Source: Paraglaciecola mesophila (GTDB taxonomy: Bacteria > Pseudomonadota > Gammaproteobacteria > Enterobacterales > Alteromonadaceae). Taken from it: a stretch of DNA of 64,000 nucleotides. The notes under the pieces were generated by a model. It ran no database searches. It was not told the DNA's origin and saw only the letters and a list, made by a program, of their open reading frames with translations. Location: contig NZ_CP047656.1 of assembly GCF_009906955.1 (NCBI RefSeq), forward strand, positions 930,001 through 994,000. The letters are read 5' to 3'. This document shows, piece by piece, positions 47,029 through 57,343 of the stretch. Every line of letters starts with the position of its first letter. The stretch's first letter is position 1. The translations under genes and the position numbers were made by a program.

Positions 47029-49344
47029 ATGAATAACAATCTCTTCGTTACCAAGCGGACTGGCGAGCGCGAAAGCATTGACCTCGAAAAAATCCACAAA
47101 GTCATAACGTGGGCTGCTAAAGGCCTTAATAATGTGTCTGTTTCACAAGTGGAAATTAAAGCGCATATTCAGTTCTATGATGGTATCAAAACAGAAGACA
47201 TTCATGAGACGTTAATTCGTTCTGCTGCAGATCTTATCTCAACAGATGCACCAGATTATCAGTACTTAGCGGCACGCTTAGCCATATTCCATTTACGTAA
47301 AAAAGCGTACGGCCAATTTGAGCCCCCAGCGCTATTTACCCATGTTACGCAAATGATTGAAATGCAAAAATACGATCAACATCTATTGAGTGATTACAGC
47401 GAAGCTGAATTTCAAGAAATGGATGATTATATTGATCACTGGCGTGATATGGACTTCAGCTATGCTGCAGTCAAACAGCTAGAAGGTAAATATCTTGTTC
47501 AAAACCGTGTAACCGGTGAAATCTACGAAAGCGCTCAGTTTCTGTATATACTGGTGGCTGCTTGTTTGTTTGCTGATTATCCAAAAGACACGCGTATGGA
47601 TTACATCAAGCGTTTCTATGATGCGACGTCAAAGTTCAAAATTTCTTTGCCTACGCCTATCATGGCCGGTGTACGTACCCCAACTAGGCAGTTCAGTTCG
47701 TGCGTATTGATTGAAGCGGGTGATAGCCTGGACTCAATTAATGCGACCGCCAGTGCCATTGTAAAATACGTTAGTCAACGTGCTGGTATCGGCGTGAATG
47801 CGGGTCGTATCCGTGCATTAGGTAGTCCTATCCGCGGTGGTGAAGCATTCCATACTGGCTGTATCCCTTTCTACAAGTACTTTCAAACAGCGGTTAAAAG
47901 TTGCTCACAAGGTGGGGTTCGCGGCGGTGCTGCAACACTTTTCTACCCACTTTGGCATATGGAAGTCGAATCACTGCTCGTGTTAAAAAATAACCGTGGT
48001 GTAGAAGAGAACCGAGTGCGTCATTTAGATTACGGCGTACAGTTTAACAAGTTGATGTACCAGCGCTTAATTAAAGATCAGCATATCAGCCTATTTAGCC
48101 CATCTGATGTGCCTGGTTTATATGATGCATTCTTTGCCGACCAAGCTAAATTTGAAGAGTTGTATGTTAAGTACGAACAGGATGACAGTATCCGTAAGAC
48201 TCAAGTCAAAGCGGTAGAACTATTTAGTTTATTCATGCAAGAACGCGCGAGCACTGGTCGTATCTATTTGCAGAACGTGGATCACTGTAATACCCACAGC
48301 CCGTTTGACCCGAAAGTTGCGCCTATCCGTCAAAGCAACTTGTGTCTTGAAATCGCCCTGCCGACTAAACCATTAGAGCATGTTAATGACGAAAACGGCG
48401 AAATAGCCCTATGTACATTGTCAGCGTTTAACTTAGGTGCAATTGAAAGCGTTGAAGATTTTGCCGAAATGGCTGACTTGGCTGTTCGTGCATTAGACAA
48501 TTTACTCGATTATCAAGACTACCCAGTTCCTGCGGCATATAACGCCACTATGGGTCGTCGTACCTTAGGCATAGGTGTTATCAACTTTGCCTACTACTTA
48601 GCTAAAAATGGGGTTAAATACTCTGACGGCAGTGCTAATGGCTTGATCCACCGTACCTTTGAAGCGATGCAATACCACTTAATGCGCGCATCTTGTAACC
48701 TTGCTAAAGAAAAAGGTGCGTGTCCGAAGTTTGATGAAACAACCTACTCTCAAGGCATCATGCCAATTGATACCTACAAAAAAGATTTAGATAAAATCTG
48801 TGACGAACCACTGCATTGTGATTGGGACAGTCTACGCGCTGATATCAAACAATACGGTTTACGCAATAGTACCTTGTCTGCCTTGATGCCATCTGAAACC
48901 TCATCACAGATTTCAAATGCGACGAATGGCATTGAGCCACCCCGTGGCCACATCAGTGTTAAATCAAGTAAAGACGGTGTGTTAAAGCAAGTCGTACCTG
49001 AGTACGAGTTGCTAAAAGACAAGTACGAATTATTGTGGGATTTACCATCAAATGATGGCTACTTACAGTTAACAGGCATTATGCAAAAGTTTGTTGATCA
49101 AACCATTTCGGCTAACACCAGTTATGATCCAAACAAATACGACGGCGGCAAAGTGCCCATGAAGCTGTTGCTAAAAGATTTGCTTACCGCCTACCAATTA
49201 GGTGTGAAAACCTTGTACTACCACAATACCCGTGACGGTGCGGCAGATACGTCGCAGCAAGAACTGAAATCCACTCAGTTTGTGCCACAAGAAGCCGTCG
49301 TAGAAGAAGATGACGATTGTGCTGGCGGTGCGTGTAAAATTTAA
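47029..49344 (+). CDS. nrdA: Ribonucleoside-diphosphate reductase subunit alpha (class Ia)
   Basis: This is a 771-residue catalytic subunit that reduces NDPs to dNDPs. An N-terminal ATP cone (TKRTGERESIDLEKIHKVITWAAKGL) gives allosteric dATP control. Active-site residues are the first redox Cys in RQFSSCVLIEAGD, the Asn-Cys-Glu of SNLCLEIALP and the second redox Cys in ALCTLSAFNLGA. The C-terminal shuttle pair is in DDCAGGACKI. Full family length. It is the first gene of nrdA-nrdB-yfaE. Confidence 0.98.
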   Translation: MNNNLFVTKRTGERESIDLEKIHKVITWAAKGLNNVSVSQVEIKAHIQFYDGIKTEDIHETLIRSAADLISTDAPDYQYLAARLAIFHLRKKAYGQFEPPALFTHVTQMIEMQKYDQHLLSDYSEAEFQEMDDYIDHWRDMDFSYAAVKQLEGKYLVQNRVTGEIYESAQFLYILVAACLFADYPKDTRMDYIKRFYDATSKFKISLPTPIMAGVRTPTRQFSSCVLIEAGDSLDSINATASAIVKYVSQRAGIGVNAGRIRALGSPIRGGEAFHTGCIPFYKYFQTAVKSCSQGGVRGGAATLFYPLWHMEVESLLVLKNNRGVEENRVRHLDYGVQFNKLMYQRLIKDQHISLFSPSDVPGLYDAFFADQAKFEELYVKYEQDDSIRKTQVKAVELFSLFMQERASTGRIYLQNVDHCNTHSPFDPKVAPIRQSNLCLEIALPTKPLEHVNDENGEIALCTLSAFNLGAIESVEDFAEMADLAVRALDNLLDYQDYPVPAAYNATMGRRTLGIGVINFAYYLAKNGVKYSDGSANGLIHRTFEAMQYHLMRASCNLAKEKGACPKFDETTYSQGIMPIDTYKKDLDKICDEPLHCDWDSLRADIKQYGLRNSTLSALMPSETSSQISNATNGIEPPRGHISVKSSKDGVLKQVVPEYELLKDKYELLWDLPSNDGYLQLTGIMQKFVDQTISANTSYDPNKYDGGKVPMKLLLKDLLTAYQLGVKTLYYHNTRDGAADTSQQELKSTQFVPQEAVVEEDDDCAGGACKI

Positions 49345-49354
49345 TCTTTTTTGA

Positions 49355-49379
49355 GCCCTTTAGCGTAATGCTAAAGGGC
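49355..49379 (+). other. Intercistronic hairpin between nrdA and nrdB
   Basis: GCCCTTTAGC (49355-49364) and GCTAAAGGGC (49370-49379) form a perfect 10-bp stem with a GTAAT loop. It is not followed by a U-tract, so it more likely stabilises the nrdA mRNA or tunes subunit ratio than stops transcription. Confidence 0.8.
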
Positions 49380-49410
49380 GAATTCAACTCACTATGGTCT
49401 GCTAACACTC

Positions 49411-50541
49411 ATGAAATACACAACGTTTAACCAAATCAATAACGACCCTTTGCATGAACCTATGTTTTTCGGCAATCCGGTCAACGTTGCCCGTTATGAT
49501 CAACAAAAACACAGTATTTTTGAAAAACTTATCGAAAAACAAATCAGCTTTTTCTGGCGCCCTGAAGAAGTCGATGTCAGCAAAGACAGAGTGGATTTTC
49601 AAAAGCTGAGTGAATCAGAAAAGCACATTTTTATATCTAATTTGAAATACCAAACCTTGTTGGATTCTATTCAAGGTCGTAGCCCAAATATCGCCTTCTT
49701 ACCAATTATCTCTATCCCTGAGCTAGAAACGTGGACTGAAACATGGTCATTTTTTGAAACCATTCACTCACGTTCATATACGCATATTTTGCGGAATTTG
49801 TTTGGTGATCCAAGCAGCATATTTTCCGATATCGTTGAAAATGAACAAATCAAAAAACGCGCCGCTGATATTTCAAAATACTACGACGATTTGATTTTTT
49901 ACACTCAGCTATGGCAAACCCTAGGTGAAGGTACGCACACCATTAATGGTGAAGAACACGTGGTTACCATGCGCTCATTAAAGGTCAAACTGTTCTTGTG
50001 CATGAATTCAGTTAATGCCTTAGAAGCGATTCGCTTTTATGTTTCATTTGCCTGTACCTTTGCTTTCGCAGAACGTGAATTGATGGAAGGTAACTCAAAA
50101 ATTATTCGCCTGATTTCTCGTGATGAAAACCTACATTTGACCTCCACTCAGCACATATTGAATCTATGGGCTAAAGGAAAAGACGACCCAGAGATGGCTG
50201 AAATTGCCATTGAGTACAAACAACAAGCCACTGACATTTTCCTTGATGCAGTCAACCAAGAAAAAGAATGGGCAGAGTATTTGTTCCAGAACGGTTCAAT
50301 GATCGGTTTAAATAAAGATATTTTGTGCCAATATGTTGAGTTTATTGCCAACCACAGAATGTCAGCTATAGGCTTAGGCCAACCTTTTGATATCAAAAAT
50401 AACCCTTTACCTTGGATGAACAACTACTTGAATTCAGACAATGTACAGGTTGCACCACAAGAGTCTGAAATCAGTTCATACCTTGTCGGCCAGATAGACT
50501 CAGAAGTAGGCAGCAACGACTTCGATGAGTTCGAGCTATAG
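49411..50541 (+). CDS. nrdB: Ribonucleoside-diphosphate reductase subunit beta (class Ia)
   Basis: This is a 376-residue radical-generating subunit. Iron ligands are seen in [23 protein letters not shown] (Glu, His and the radical Tyr) and further helices ([23 protein letters not shown]). The conserved C-terminus that docks on NrdA ends in NDFDEFEL. It lies 66 bp after nrdA. Its TAG stop shares one base with the GTG start of the ferredoxin gene. Confidence 0.98.
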   Translation: MKYTTFNQINNDPLHEPMFFGNPVNVARYDQQKHSIFEKLIEKQISFFWRPEEVDVSKDRVDFQKLSESEKHIFISNLKYQTLLDSIQGRSPNIAFLPIISIPELETWTETWSFFETIHSRSYTHILRNLFGDPSSIFSDIVENEQIKKRAADISKYYDDLIFYTQLWQTLGEGTHTINGEEHVVTMRSLKVKLFLCMNSVNALEAIRFYVSFACTFAFAERELMEGNSKIIRLISRDENLHLTSTQHILNLWAKGKDDPEMAEIAIEYKQQATDIFLDAVNQEKEWAEYLFQNGSMIGLNKDILCQYVEFIANHRMSAIGLGQPFDIKNNPLPWMNNYLNSDNVQVAPQESEISSYLVGQIDSEVGSNDFDEFEL

Positions 50542-50810
50542 TGTGCAAAAAAGTCACGGTTGTTGAACACGACCCAGACGCCCCCAGTGAGCAAACGATA
50601 TCGTTTGCTCATAATAATCTTCTCGACTGCTTACTCAATAATAATATTGCGAAGGAGTACCACTGCAAAGAGGGTTTTTGCGGTGCGTGTAGAACCCAGT
50701 TAGTTGAAGGCGAAGTAGAATATTTACTAGACCCACTGGCGTTTATCGACGATGGTGAAATACTGGCTTGCTGTTGTAAACCCTTAAGCAACATAAAAAT
50801 AAAGGCTTAA
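50541..50810 (+). CDS. yfaE: 2Fe-2S ferredoxin, YfaE-type diferric-tyrosyl maintenance protein
   Basis: This is an 89-residue plant-type ferredoxin with ligands in CKEGFCGACR and the distal Cys in ILACCCKP. In E. coli YfaE supplies electrons to rebuild the NrdB diferric-tyrosyl cofactor. The GTG start overlaps the nrdB stop, so coupling to NrdB is direct. It is the last gene of the operon. Confidence 0.94.
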   Translation: MCKKVTVVEHDPDAPSEQTISFAHNNLLDCLLNNNIAKEYHCKEGFCGACRTQLVEGEVEYLLDPLAFIDDGEILACCCKPLSNIKIKA

Positions 50811-50864
50811 TGCGTTTCAGTTCTGCCCCTATTTTCACACAAAGGCCATCTTACTTTTGGTGAG

Positions 50865-52754
50865 TTACTGATTGTGGTACCAACTTTGGAACATCAGCAT
50901 ATTCCACAGTTGTGTATGATATTTTTTCTTTTTATGCTTGAAGTCATGCCATAGTAGCGCCACTTTTTCACTATCAAAAATACCTTGTTGCGCAATTCTA
51001 TCTTGAGCGAGTAAATCTTCTGCCCAGTCATTCAATGGGCCGTTAAGCCAGCTTTTTATTGGCGCGCCAAACCCGTGTTTAGGGTTATTGGTCAACGAGT
51101 TAGGAATGTGCTGGTCTAGCACCTTTCTAAGAATATGCTTTCCTTTGCCTTCATTAAACTTCATCGCCATAGGAAGTGACCAAGCGAATTCGGTTATACG
51201 ATGATCAAGTAAGGGGCTTCTTAGTTCCAGACTATTTGCCATGCTCGCTCGGTCCGTTTTGACTAAAATATCGTCACACAAATAAGTGACATAATCATAA
51301 AGCATTAAATAGTGTTCAGGGCGAGGCAAGTGTAACCTGCTTACCTCACGCAATTTATGCTGCTCGGGTGTATGAGGTTGCAACATAAGGTTCTCGGGGG
51401 CCACCCACTTACAAATACGGCTCATGTACATCTCGAGTACATTCATCGCCCCTATCTCGTTAGCGTATTTATTTGTCGTCAAGCCTAATTTCTGTGTCGC
51501 CGCTAACCTAAACAGTTGCCCCGAGACTGCGCGCTTAAGTGCATCTGGTATTTTTTGACTGATTTGCCAGTTCTTAATGTTTCTAAAATAACGGTTGTAA
51601 CCGTAGAATAGCTCATCTCCCCCATCCCCACTTAATGCAACTGTCACCTTACTTCGGGCTAATTTTGCAACGATATATGTGGGTATTTGTGAGGAATCAG
51701 CGAAGGGCTCGTCGTAGTGCTGGGCAATATCAGGTACCAAATCAAGTGCATTTTGGCCACTCACATACAGTTCATTATGCGAGGTTCCTAAATAACGAGC
51801 GATATTCTTGGCTAAATGCGCTTCGTCTTTGTCACTCTGACTAAACCCGATTGAGAAACTATTAACAGGGCGCGCTGACTGTTTTTGCATCATCGACGCG
51901 ACCAAACTTGAGTCGATGCCACCTGACAAGAGTACCCCGAACGGCACATCAGAAATCATCCGTAAGCGAGTAGAATCCTCTAATAAATGGGTTAAATGCG
52001 TTTGCGCTTCATCTAACGTGCCTGTGAATGGATGGTTAAATTGGTGTGCAGCAACTTCAAGCGCAGACCAATATTGTTGACATTTATCGAGTAAATTATG
52101 CTCAGACGTCAATTCATCAACCGTTAAGGTCACAAAACTGCCCGGCGCTAATTTGTAAATTCCTTGATAAATAGAATACGGCGCAGGAATATAATTAAAG
52201 CGCATATATTGCCCAAGGGCCTGCATGTCCAATCTTGGAGTAAAATCAGGGATGACCTTTAACGCTTTTAGCTCAGAAGAAAAACAAAAAAAGTCATTGC
52301 TGCGTCCAAAATAAAGCGGTTTTTTACCCACCCGATCCCTAGCTAACGACAAGGTCTTTTGTTGTTTATCCCATACCGCTAGCGCAAACATACCGTTAAA
52401 TTTGCGTAATGCTGCCTCTAAACCAAATTCGGCAATCGCACAGAGCACAACTTCGCTATCTGAATGCCCTTTGAATGACTGCTGTGAGAGGGATTGGCGG
52501 ATTTCAGCAAAGTTGTATACTTCACCATTAAATACCATTACATAACGCTCACATGCTGAATGCATTGGTTGATGGCCATCTTGACTTAAGTCTTGTACCG
52601 CCAATCGACAATGCCCCAATGCGACACCAGGAGGCCCCTCCCACACACCGTTGTCATCCGGACCGCGGTGGTTCAACGTCGTATTCATTTTTTGAATAAT
52701 ATTTGCTTTGCAAGGAGAAGCATTGAGGCGAAAAAGGCCAGTAATACCGCACAT
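50865..52754 (-). CDS. Asparagine synthetase (glutamine-hydrolysing) family protein
   Basis: This is a 629-residue two-domain enzyme. The N-terminal class II glutaminase begins with Cys2 (MCGITGLF), with LNHRGPDDNG and FNGEVYNF. The C-terminal synthetase has the pyrophosphate loop LSGGIDSSLVAS. Length (about 630) and motifs fit the AsnB-like group found both in amino-acid synthesis and in surface-polysaccharide clusters; no sugar genes are nearby. It is convergent with the nrd operon and lies downstream of purC. Confidence 0.9.
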   Translation of the reverse strand: MCGITGLFRLNASPCKANIIQKMNTTLNHRGPDDNGVWEGPPGVALGHCRLAVQDLSQDGHQPMHSACERYVMVFNGEVYNFAEIRQSLSQQSFKGHSDSEVVLCAIAEFGLEAALRKFNGMFALAVWDKQQKTLSLARDRVGKKPLYFGRSNDFFCFSSELKALKVIPDFTPRLDMQALGQYMRFNYIPAPYSIYQGIYKLAPGSFVTLTVDELTSEHNLLDKCQQYWSALEVAAHQFNHPFTGTLDEAQTHLTHLLEDSTRLRMISDVPFGVLLSGGIDSSLVASMMQKQSARPVNSFSIGFSQSDKDEAHLAKNIARYLGTSHNELYVSGQNALDLVPDIAQHYDEPFADSSQIPTYIVAKLARSKVTVALSGDGGDELFYGYNRYFRNIKNWQISQKIPDALKRAVSGQLFRLAATQKLGLTTNKYANEIGAMNVLEMYMSRICKWVAPENLMLQPHTPEQHKLREVSRLHLPRPEHYLMLYDYVTYLCDDILVKTDRASMANSLELRSPLLDHRITEFAWSLPMAMKFNEGKGKHILRKVLDQHIPNSLTNNPKHGFGAPIKSWLNGPLNDWAEDLLAQDRIAQQGIFDSEKVALLWHDFKHKKKKYHTQLWNMLMFQSWYHNQ

Positions 52755-52892
52755 ACTGTGAGCTCGTTTTTATTTTTGTTCAATATACAAAAATGACAGA
52801 GAAATTAACATGATGGTAAGCAAATATCGGCTCGATATTCCCCATTAATTGCGTCATAAATTCTGCCAATTCGAATAAAATATCCAGTCAAT

Positions 52893-52918
52893 AAAAAGCC
52901 AGCATCATAGCTGGCTTG
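52893..52918 (-). terminator. Rho-independent terminator after purC
   Basis: On the minus strand AAGCCAGC and GCTGGCTT form a stem followed by a T-run, 22 bases after the purC stop. Confidence 0.9.
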
Positions 52919-52940
52919 AATAAGAAGCATGTACAGCTGA

Positions 52941-54044
52941 TTAGTCGATAAGCTGATACTTATCGCGCAGTACAGCAATCACTTCTTCTTTCGGGTTGTC
53001 ACTTAATGTTATTTTTTGGCCAGTGATTTTCTCAGCAATTTGCGTGTAGGTATTTGAGATGTCCATCAACACGTCGACCGGTAAAGCGTTGTCGCGCGCT
53101 AGCGCTTCTCGCTCGTTCATGCGCTCTTTGTTGAGTAAAATATCTGGATCAGGAAAGTGATTAAGCAACAGTTGTCTGAACCCTTCTTTTGAATTTTCAA
53201 CTATCTTACCCTGCGCATATTGTTTGGCATCCCAGATACGGGATGAATCGGGTGTGCCCACTTCATCCATATATATTAATTTATCCTTACCGTTAACGTC
53301 TTTTACATAGCCAAACTCAAATTTTGTATCCACAAAAATTTGCTCAACTTTTGCCAGTGCTTGACTGATAACGCCAAACCCTTCGGTAAGTAATTTTTCG
53401 TACAGCCTAATATCATCCGCAGAGTTAAAGTTAAACGCTGCAAAGTTATCTGCTATATCCTGACGAGACACATTGACGTCGTCCGCTTCAGGGACGCCTT
53501 CAATTCCTTTAAGCACTCCTTTGGTTGAAGGGGTAATCAATATGTTCGCTAGCTTACTGTCTTTCGATAAGCCTTCTTCAAGACGAATACCGCAAAACTC
53601 TCGCTCACCTTTTTCATAGGCGCGCCACATGGAGCCGGTGATATATTGACGACAAATAGCTTCAATCATAACTGGACGCGCTTTTTGCACTATCCATACC
53701 AGCGGATGAGGAATATCAAGAATATGACTGTCTGCTAACCCCTGCTCTTTAAACAGACCAAACCAATGATTTGAAATCGCATTTAATGCCGCTCCTTTTC
53801 CGGGAACCCCCTGCATTCCCTGCTCACCATGCCAAATACAATCAAATGCCGAAATGCGATCGCTTATCAACATAATCGCTAACGGTGTATCCATTGGAAC
53901 AGGATAGTTATGTTCTTCTATAAGACGACGGCTATCCTGTTTAGTTAACCAATAAACAGAACGAACCTTGCCGCTGTGTACGGGTAAGTCGGTGCGAATG
54001 GGAAGGTTGTCGTTAACAGCAAGCACTTTATCAGCGAAGCTCAT
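52941..54044 (-). CDS. purC: Phosphoribosylaminoimidazole-succinocarboxamide synthase (long form)
   Basis: This is a 367-residue SAICAR synthetase, step seven of purine synthesis. It is the longer form seen in vibrios and alteromonads rather than the 237-residue E. coli form. SAICAR signatures are [25 protein letters not shown] and [12 protein letters not shown]. The C-terminal domain of about 80 residues is extra to the short form. It is separated from upstream bamC by a terminator, so it probably has its own promoter. Confidence 0.95.
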   Translation of the reverse strand: MSFADKVLAVNDNLPIRTDLPVHSGKVRSVYWLTKQDSRRLIEEHNYPVPMDTPLAIMLISDRISAFDCIWHGEQGMQGVPGKGAALNAISNHWFGLFKEQGLADSHILDIPHPLVWIVQKARPVMIEAICRQYITGSMWRAYEKGEREFCGIRLEEGLSKDSKLANILITPSTKGVLKGIEGVPEADDVNVSRQDIADNFAAFNFNSADDIRLYEKLLTEGFGVISQALAKVEQIFVDTKFEFGYVKDVNGKDKLIYMDEVGTPDSSRIWDAKQYAQGKIVENSKEGFRQLLLNHFPDPDILLNKERMNEREALARDNALPVDVLMDISNTYTQIAEKITGQKITLSDNPKEEVIAVLRDKYQLID

Positions 54045-54080
54045 ACTAGAATGTCCTTAAAAAGGGGTTACCTAAACACG

Positions 54081-54105
54081 AAAAAGCACCTTTGCGGTGC
54101 TCTTT
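54081..54105 (-). terminator. Rho-independent terminator after bamC
   Basis: On the minus strand GAGCACC and GGTGCTTTTT form a 7-bp stem with a T-run, about 20 bases after the bamC stop. Confidence 0.88.
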
Positions 54106-54123
54106 CAATTGATACTAAATGTG

Positions 54124-55230
54124 CTAAATGTCTAGATTGTCATCAGCCATCACGCGAGCAAAAACATCATATAAACCAGACAACTTATCTTTAGTGAATG
54201 GTGTGCTTTCGTTATCGAGCACGGTCAAAGATGTTTGTTCACCGCTTTCTTCTACTCTAAATCGGTATTCTTGTTTCTCAAGCGGCAAGGCATTCTCATT
54301 GTTTGACCAGATCGAATCCCACCATCCGCTCTCGGCGCCGTTGTACTTTACAAACAATAAACCGTTTGATTTGTCGTAATCTTTTACGTCAAACCCTAGT
54401 TTACGTAATACCAGTAACACGCGTGGCCATGCAGTGTCATAGTTGCTGTCTATGATGAACGCAGGGGCATCTTCGCCATCTTGGCCAATGCTAATTTGCA
54501 TGCCACGACGTATTTCACGTAAACGCTTGGCATCAGCCACACGAATTTGATATTCGTAGTGACCAATCACCTTATTCAAAATATCGACTTCTTTGGCACG
54601 TGAATCAACGTCGGATTTTTCAGCCACAACAGATTGACCTTGGCGCTCTTGATAATCAACCAAGTGCGCATTTAAGGTGGCAGTTCGACCGTGAGATTTC
54701 ATTTCTAAGTCAAATTCAAAACGCTGACTGGTATCACGCTCAATTGACGACCAGCTATACCAATGGTCATCTAGGATTTCTTTCGCCACGACCCAATCAG
54801 TTACCAGGCGTTGCTTGTCTTTATCAAATGACTCAATACCAATCCCCTGCTCTTCTAAGTAGCTCAGCAATGAATTCCATATAGTGGTGTCTAATGGTTG
54901 GCTATCGTCAACTTGGTCAAAGAAAACTTTGGCGTCTTTACTGCCATCGTCAACATGGGAGCCGGTCACTAAAGGCAGTACTAATGCGGGGGAAACCACC
55001 TTAAGATCCTTGCCGATGAAGTTACGCGGTGCGTTTTCATCTAATGCAGGAAGCTTATATGCCTGACTAAAATTAGGACGGTCAACATCGGCTGGTACTT
55101 GAATATCCTTGCCTGGTTGCTGCTTGGTATATTCAAAATTACCACTGGCGATTTGTCGCTCTTCTAATGAACTACACGCGCTTAGAACACTCACCGCGAT
55201 AGCTGTGCCAATGAAAAACTTAGTTGTCAT
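54124..55230 (-). CDS. bamC: Outer-membrane assembly lipoprotein BamC
   Basis: This is a 368-residue lipoprotein of the beta-barrel assembly machine. The lipobox VLSAC puts Cys19 at the mature N-terminus. An unstructured lasso segment (about 20-100) contains DVDRPNFSQAYKLPAL, and two helix-grip domains follow. It starts 9 bp after dapA on the same strand, the conserved dapA-bamC pair. Confidence 0.95.
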   Translation of the reverse strand: MTTKFFIGTAIAVSVLSACSSLEERQIASGNFEYTKQQPGKDIQVPADVDRPNFSQAYKLPALDENAPRNFIGKDLKVVSPALVLPLVTGSHVDDGSKDAKVFFDQVDDSQPLDTTIWNSLLSYLEEQGIGIESFDKDKQRLVTDWVVAKEILDDHWYSWSSIERDTSQRFEFDLEMKSHGRTATLNAHLVDYQERQGQSVVAEKSDVDSRAKEVDILNKVIGHYEYQIRVADAKRLREIRRGMQISIGQDGEDAPAFIIDSNYDTAWPRVLLVLRKLGFDVKDYDKSNGLLFVKYNGAESGWWDSIWSNNENALPLEKQEYRFRVEESGEQTSLTVLDNESTPFTKDKLSGLYDVFARVMADDNLDI

Positions 55231-55239
55231 GCAATCTCC

Positions 55240-56121
55240 TTAAGATAATACGCCCGAATTGCGCATGACTTGTTCGATATGATTTTGGCTATCAAGTTCC
55301 GATTCAATTAACGGTAAACGCAAAAATGCAGATTGAATGAGCCCCATTTTGTATAAAGCCCATTTAGGCAATACTGGATTTGGTTCAATAAATAGCGCGC
55401 TATGGAGCTCTGCTATTTGTCGATCAATTTCTTTTGCTGTGGCGAAATCGCCTGCAAAGGCGGCCTCACACATCTGTGCCATTTGCTTAGGAACGATGTT
55501 AGCGGTCACAGAAATAACGCCGTGCCCCCCAGCCGTTAAAAACTCACAACCTGTGCCATCATCACCACTTAAAAACACAAAATCTTTGTCGACCAACGGT
55601 TGAGTCTGTTTTAAACGTGCGATATCGCCTGTGGCATCTTTAAGGCCAACAATTTTAGGATGCGTGGCAAGTTCAGCAACGGTCTCTGGCAGCATATCTG
55701 CCACTGTACGACCTGGCACGTTGTACAACAGAACCGGTAAATCGGTTGCATCGGCAACCGCTTTAAAATGCGCGACCATGCCTTTTTGTTGAGGTTTGTT
55801 GTAGTAAGGCACCACACTAAGAAAACCATCAATGCCCGTATCGGCCATTTGTTCACTAAGAAAAATCGCTTCAGCAGTGGAGTTCGCACCACTTCCGGCG
55901 ATAACAGGTATCTTTTTATCAGCAAACTCGACCATGCGTTTAACCACTTCAATGTGCTCATCAAAGGGCAACGTGGCAGACTCGCCCGTGGTCCCTACAG
56001 CGATTAAGCCATGGCTGCCATTGGCAATATGAAATTCAACCAATTTCTTGAGCGATGGATAATCTATCTCGCCTGATTGGTTCATGGGGGTGATTAATGC
56101 AACGTAACTACCAGTAAACAT
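55240..56121 (-). CDS. dapA: 4-hydroxy-tetrahydrodipicolinate synthase
   Basis: This is a 293-residue TIM-barrel Schiff-base aldolase that condenses pyruvate with aspartate semialdehyde for lysine and peptidoglycan. The substrate Thr pair is in AVGTTGESATL, the Tyr in LLYNVPGRT and the Schiff-base Lys (about 161) in KIVGLKDATGD. It is divergent from gcvR, as in E. coli. Confidence 0.97.
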   Translation of the reverse strand: MFTGSYVALITPMNQSGEIDYPSLKKLVEFHIANGSHGLIAVGTTGESATLPFDEHIEVVKRMVEFADKKIPVIAGSGANSTAEAIFLSEQMADTGIDGFLSVVPYYNKPQQKGMVAHFKAVADATDLPVLLYNVPGRTVADMLPETVAELATHPKIVGLKDATGDIARLKQTQPLVDKDFVFLSGDDGTGCEFLTAGGHGVISVTANIVPKQMAQMCEAAFAGDFATAKEIDRQIAELHSALFIEPNPVLPKWALYKMGLIQSAFLRLPLIESELDSQNHIEQVMRNSGVLS

Positions 56122-56239
56122 GCCTACTCCAGAAAAAATTCGCGCCTAATGGTAAAGAGCCTGTGGGGTAAAAACAAGTAATGAATGCGCAGAAAGTAAA
56201 ACCAAAGGGGAAACTGGAAATACTAGGGGTAATTCAGGT

Positions 56240-56809
56240 ATGTTAGTAGCGATAGAATTTACCATGCAGATGAATACATTAATGAAACATCAATTAATCA
56301 TTACCATTTTAGGTGCCAATAAAGTCACTGTGCTTAGCACGCTGACTGATGTCGTCTGTGAAGCAGGTTGTAATATCCTTGACAGTCGTCAGGCTGTGTA
56401 TGGACAAGATTTCTCGCTGACCATGATTGTCGAAGGTACGCAAAGCGCTATCGTGCGCGTTGAAATGGCGATACCTATGGCGTGTCAGCAACTTGATCTG
56501 CTATCCATGATGAAGCGTACCAAACGACATGCAAAGCAAAACTTAGAACACATAGCTGACGTCACCTTCTCTGGGGTCGATGCTGTGGGCGTTGTAAAGG
56601 AAGTTACTCAGTTTCTGTCCACTTTTTGCGTAACGGTAAGTGCTTTACGCTTAAAAACATTACAAACATCTACAGACGAACAAGACGAAGTAAAATGTAA
56701 AATGGTGGTCAGTATGCCGCACAATATTGATTTAGACGATTTGAAATTCAAGTTCGATGCGTTACTAACTCAATTAAATTTACAAGGAGCGATTAAGCAA
56801 AACCACTAG
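56240..56809 (+). CDS. gcvR: Glycine cleavage system transcriptional repressor GcvR
   Basis: This is a 189-residue protein with two ACT domains (about 18-90 and 105-180) and no DNA-binding domain. It acts by binding GcvA in response to glycine. N-terminal LIITILGANKVTVLSTLTDVVCEAGCNILDS is clear ACT sequence. The ATG at 56240 has AGGGG upstream. Internal ATGs (56264, 56270, 56282) would match the E. coli length better but lack ribosome sites. The dapA/gcvR-bcp order is conserved. Confidence 0.88.
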   Translation: MLVAIEFTMQMNTLMKHQLIITILGANKVTVLSTLTDVVCEAGCNILDSRQAVYGQDFSLTMIVEGTQSAIVRVEMAIPMACQQLDLLSMMKRTKRHAKQNLEHIADVTFSGVDAVGVVKEVTQFLSTFCVTVSALRLKTLQTSTDEQDEVKCKMVVSMPHNIDLDDLKFKFDALLTQLNLQGAIKQNH

Positions 56810-56865
56810 TTTTCGCCTAGTTATGCGCTCATTTCCCATTCAAATCAAAACCAAGGACATATTTT

Positions 56866-57330
56866 ATGAACAGACTCACCGCCGGTGAAGCAGCACCTGA
56901 ATTTGCATTACCCAATGAAAAGGGTGAAACCGTTAAACTGACAGATTTCAGCGGTAAGAAAGTACTGGTCTATTTTTACCCAAAAGCGATGACGCCTGGC
57001 TGCACAGTACAAGCGCAAAACCTTCGTGATAAAAAGAGCGAGTTAGATAAGTTAAACGTTGTCGTGTTAGGCATCAGCCCGGATGCAGTTAAACGCCTCC
57101 CTAAGTTCATCGAAAAAGAACAGCTAAATTTCAGTCTTCTGTCAGATGAGGATCATGCAATAGCAGAAGCATTTGGCGTTTGGGGATTAAAGAAGTTCAT
57201 GGGCAAAGAATACGACGGCATACACCGCATTAGTTTCCTTATTGATGAAAAAGGTAACATTGAGCATGTGTTTGATAAATTTAAAACCAAAGATCATCAC
57301 CAAGTCGTACTTGATTACTTAAATCAATAA
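56866..57330 (+). CDS. bcp: Thioredoxin-dependent thiol peroxidase (Bcp/PrxQ)
   Basis: This is a 154-residue peroxiredoxin that reduces hydroperoxides. The peroxidatic Cys46 is in AMTPGCTVQAQNLRD. The position five residues on, Cys in E. coli Bcp (resolving Cys), is Gln51 here, and there is no other Cys in the protein. It must therefore work as a 1-Cys enzyme using an external thiol. It lies 56 bp after gcvR. Confidence 0.94.
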   Translation: MNRLTAGEAAPEFALPNEKGETVKLTDFSGKKVLVYFYPKAMTPGCTVQAQNLRDKKSELDKLNVVVLGISPDAVKRLPKFIEKEQLNFSLLSDEDHAIAEAFGVWGLKKFMGKEYDGIHRISFLIDEKGNIEHVFDKFKTKDHHQVVLDYLNQ

Positions 57331-57343
57331 GCTAAACCGGCCA

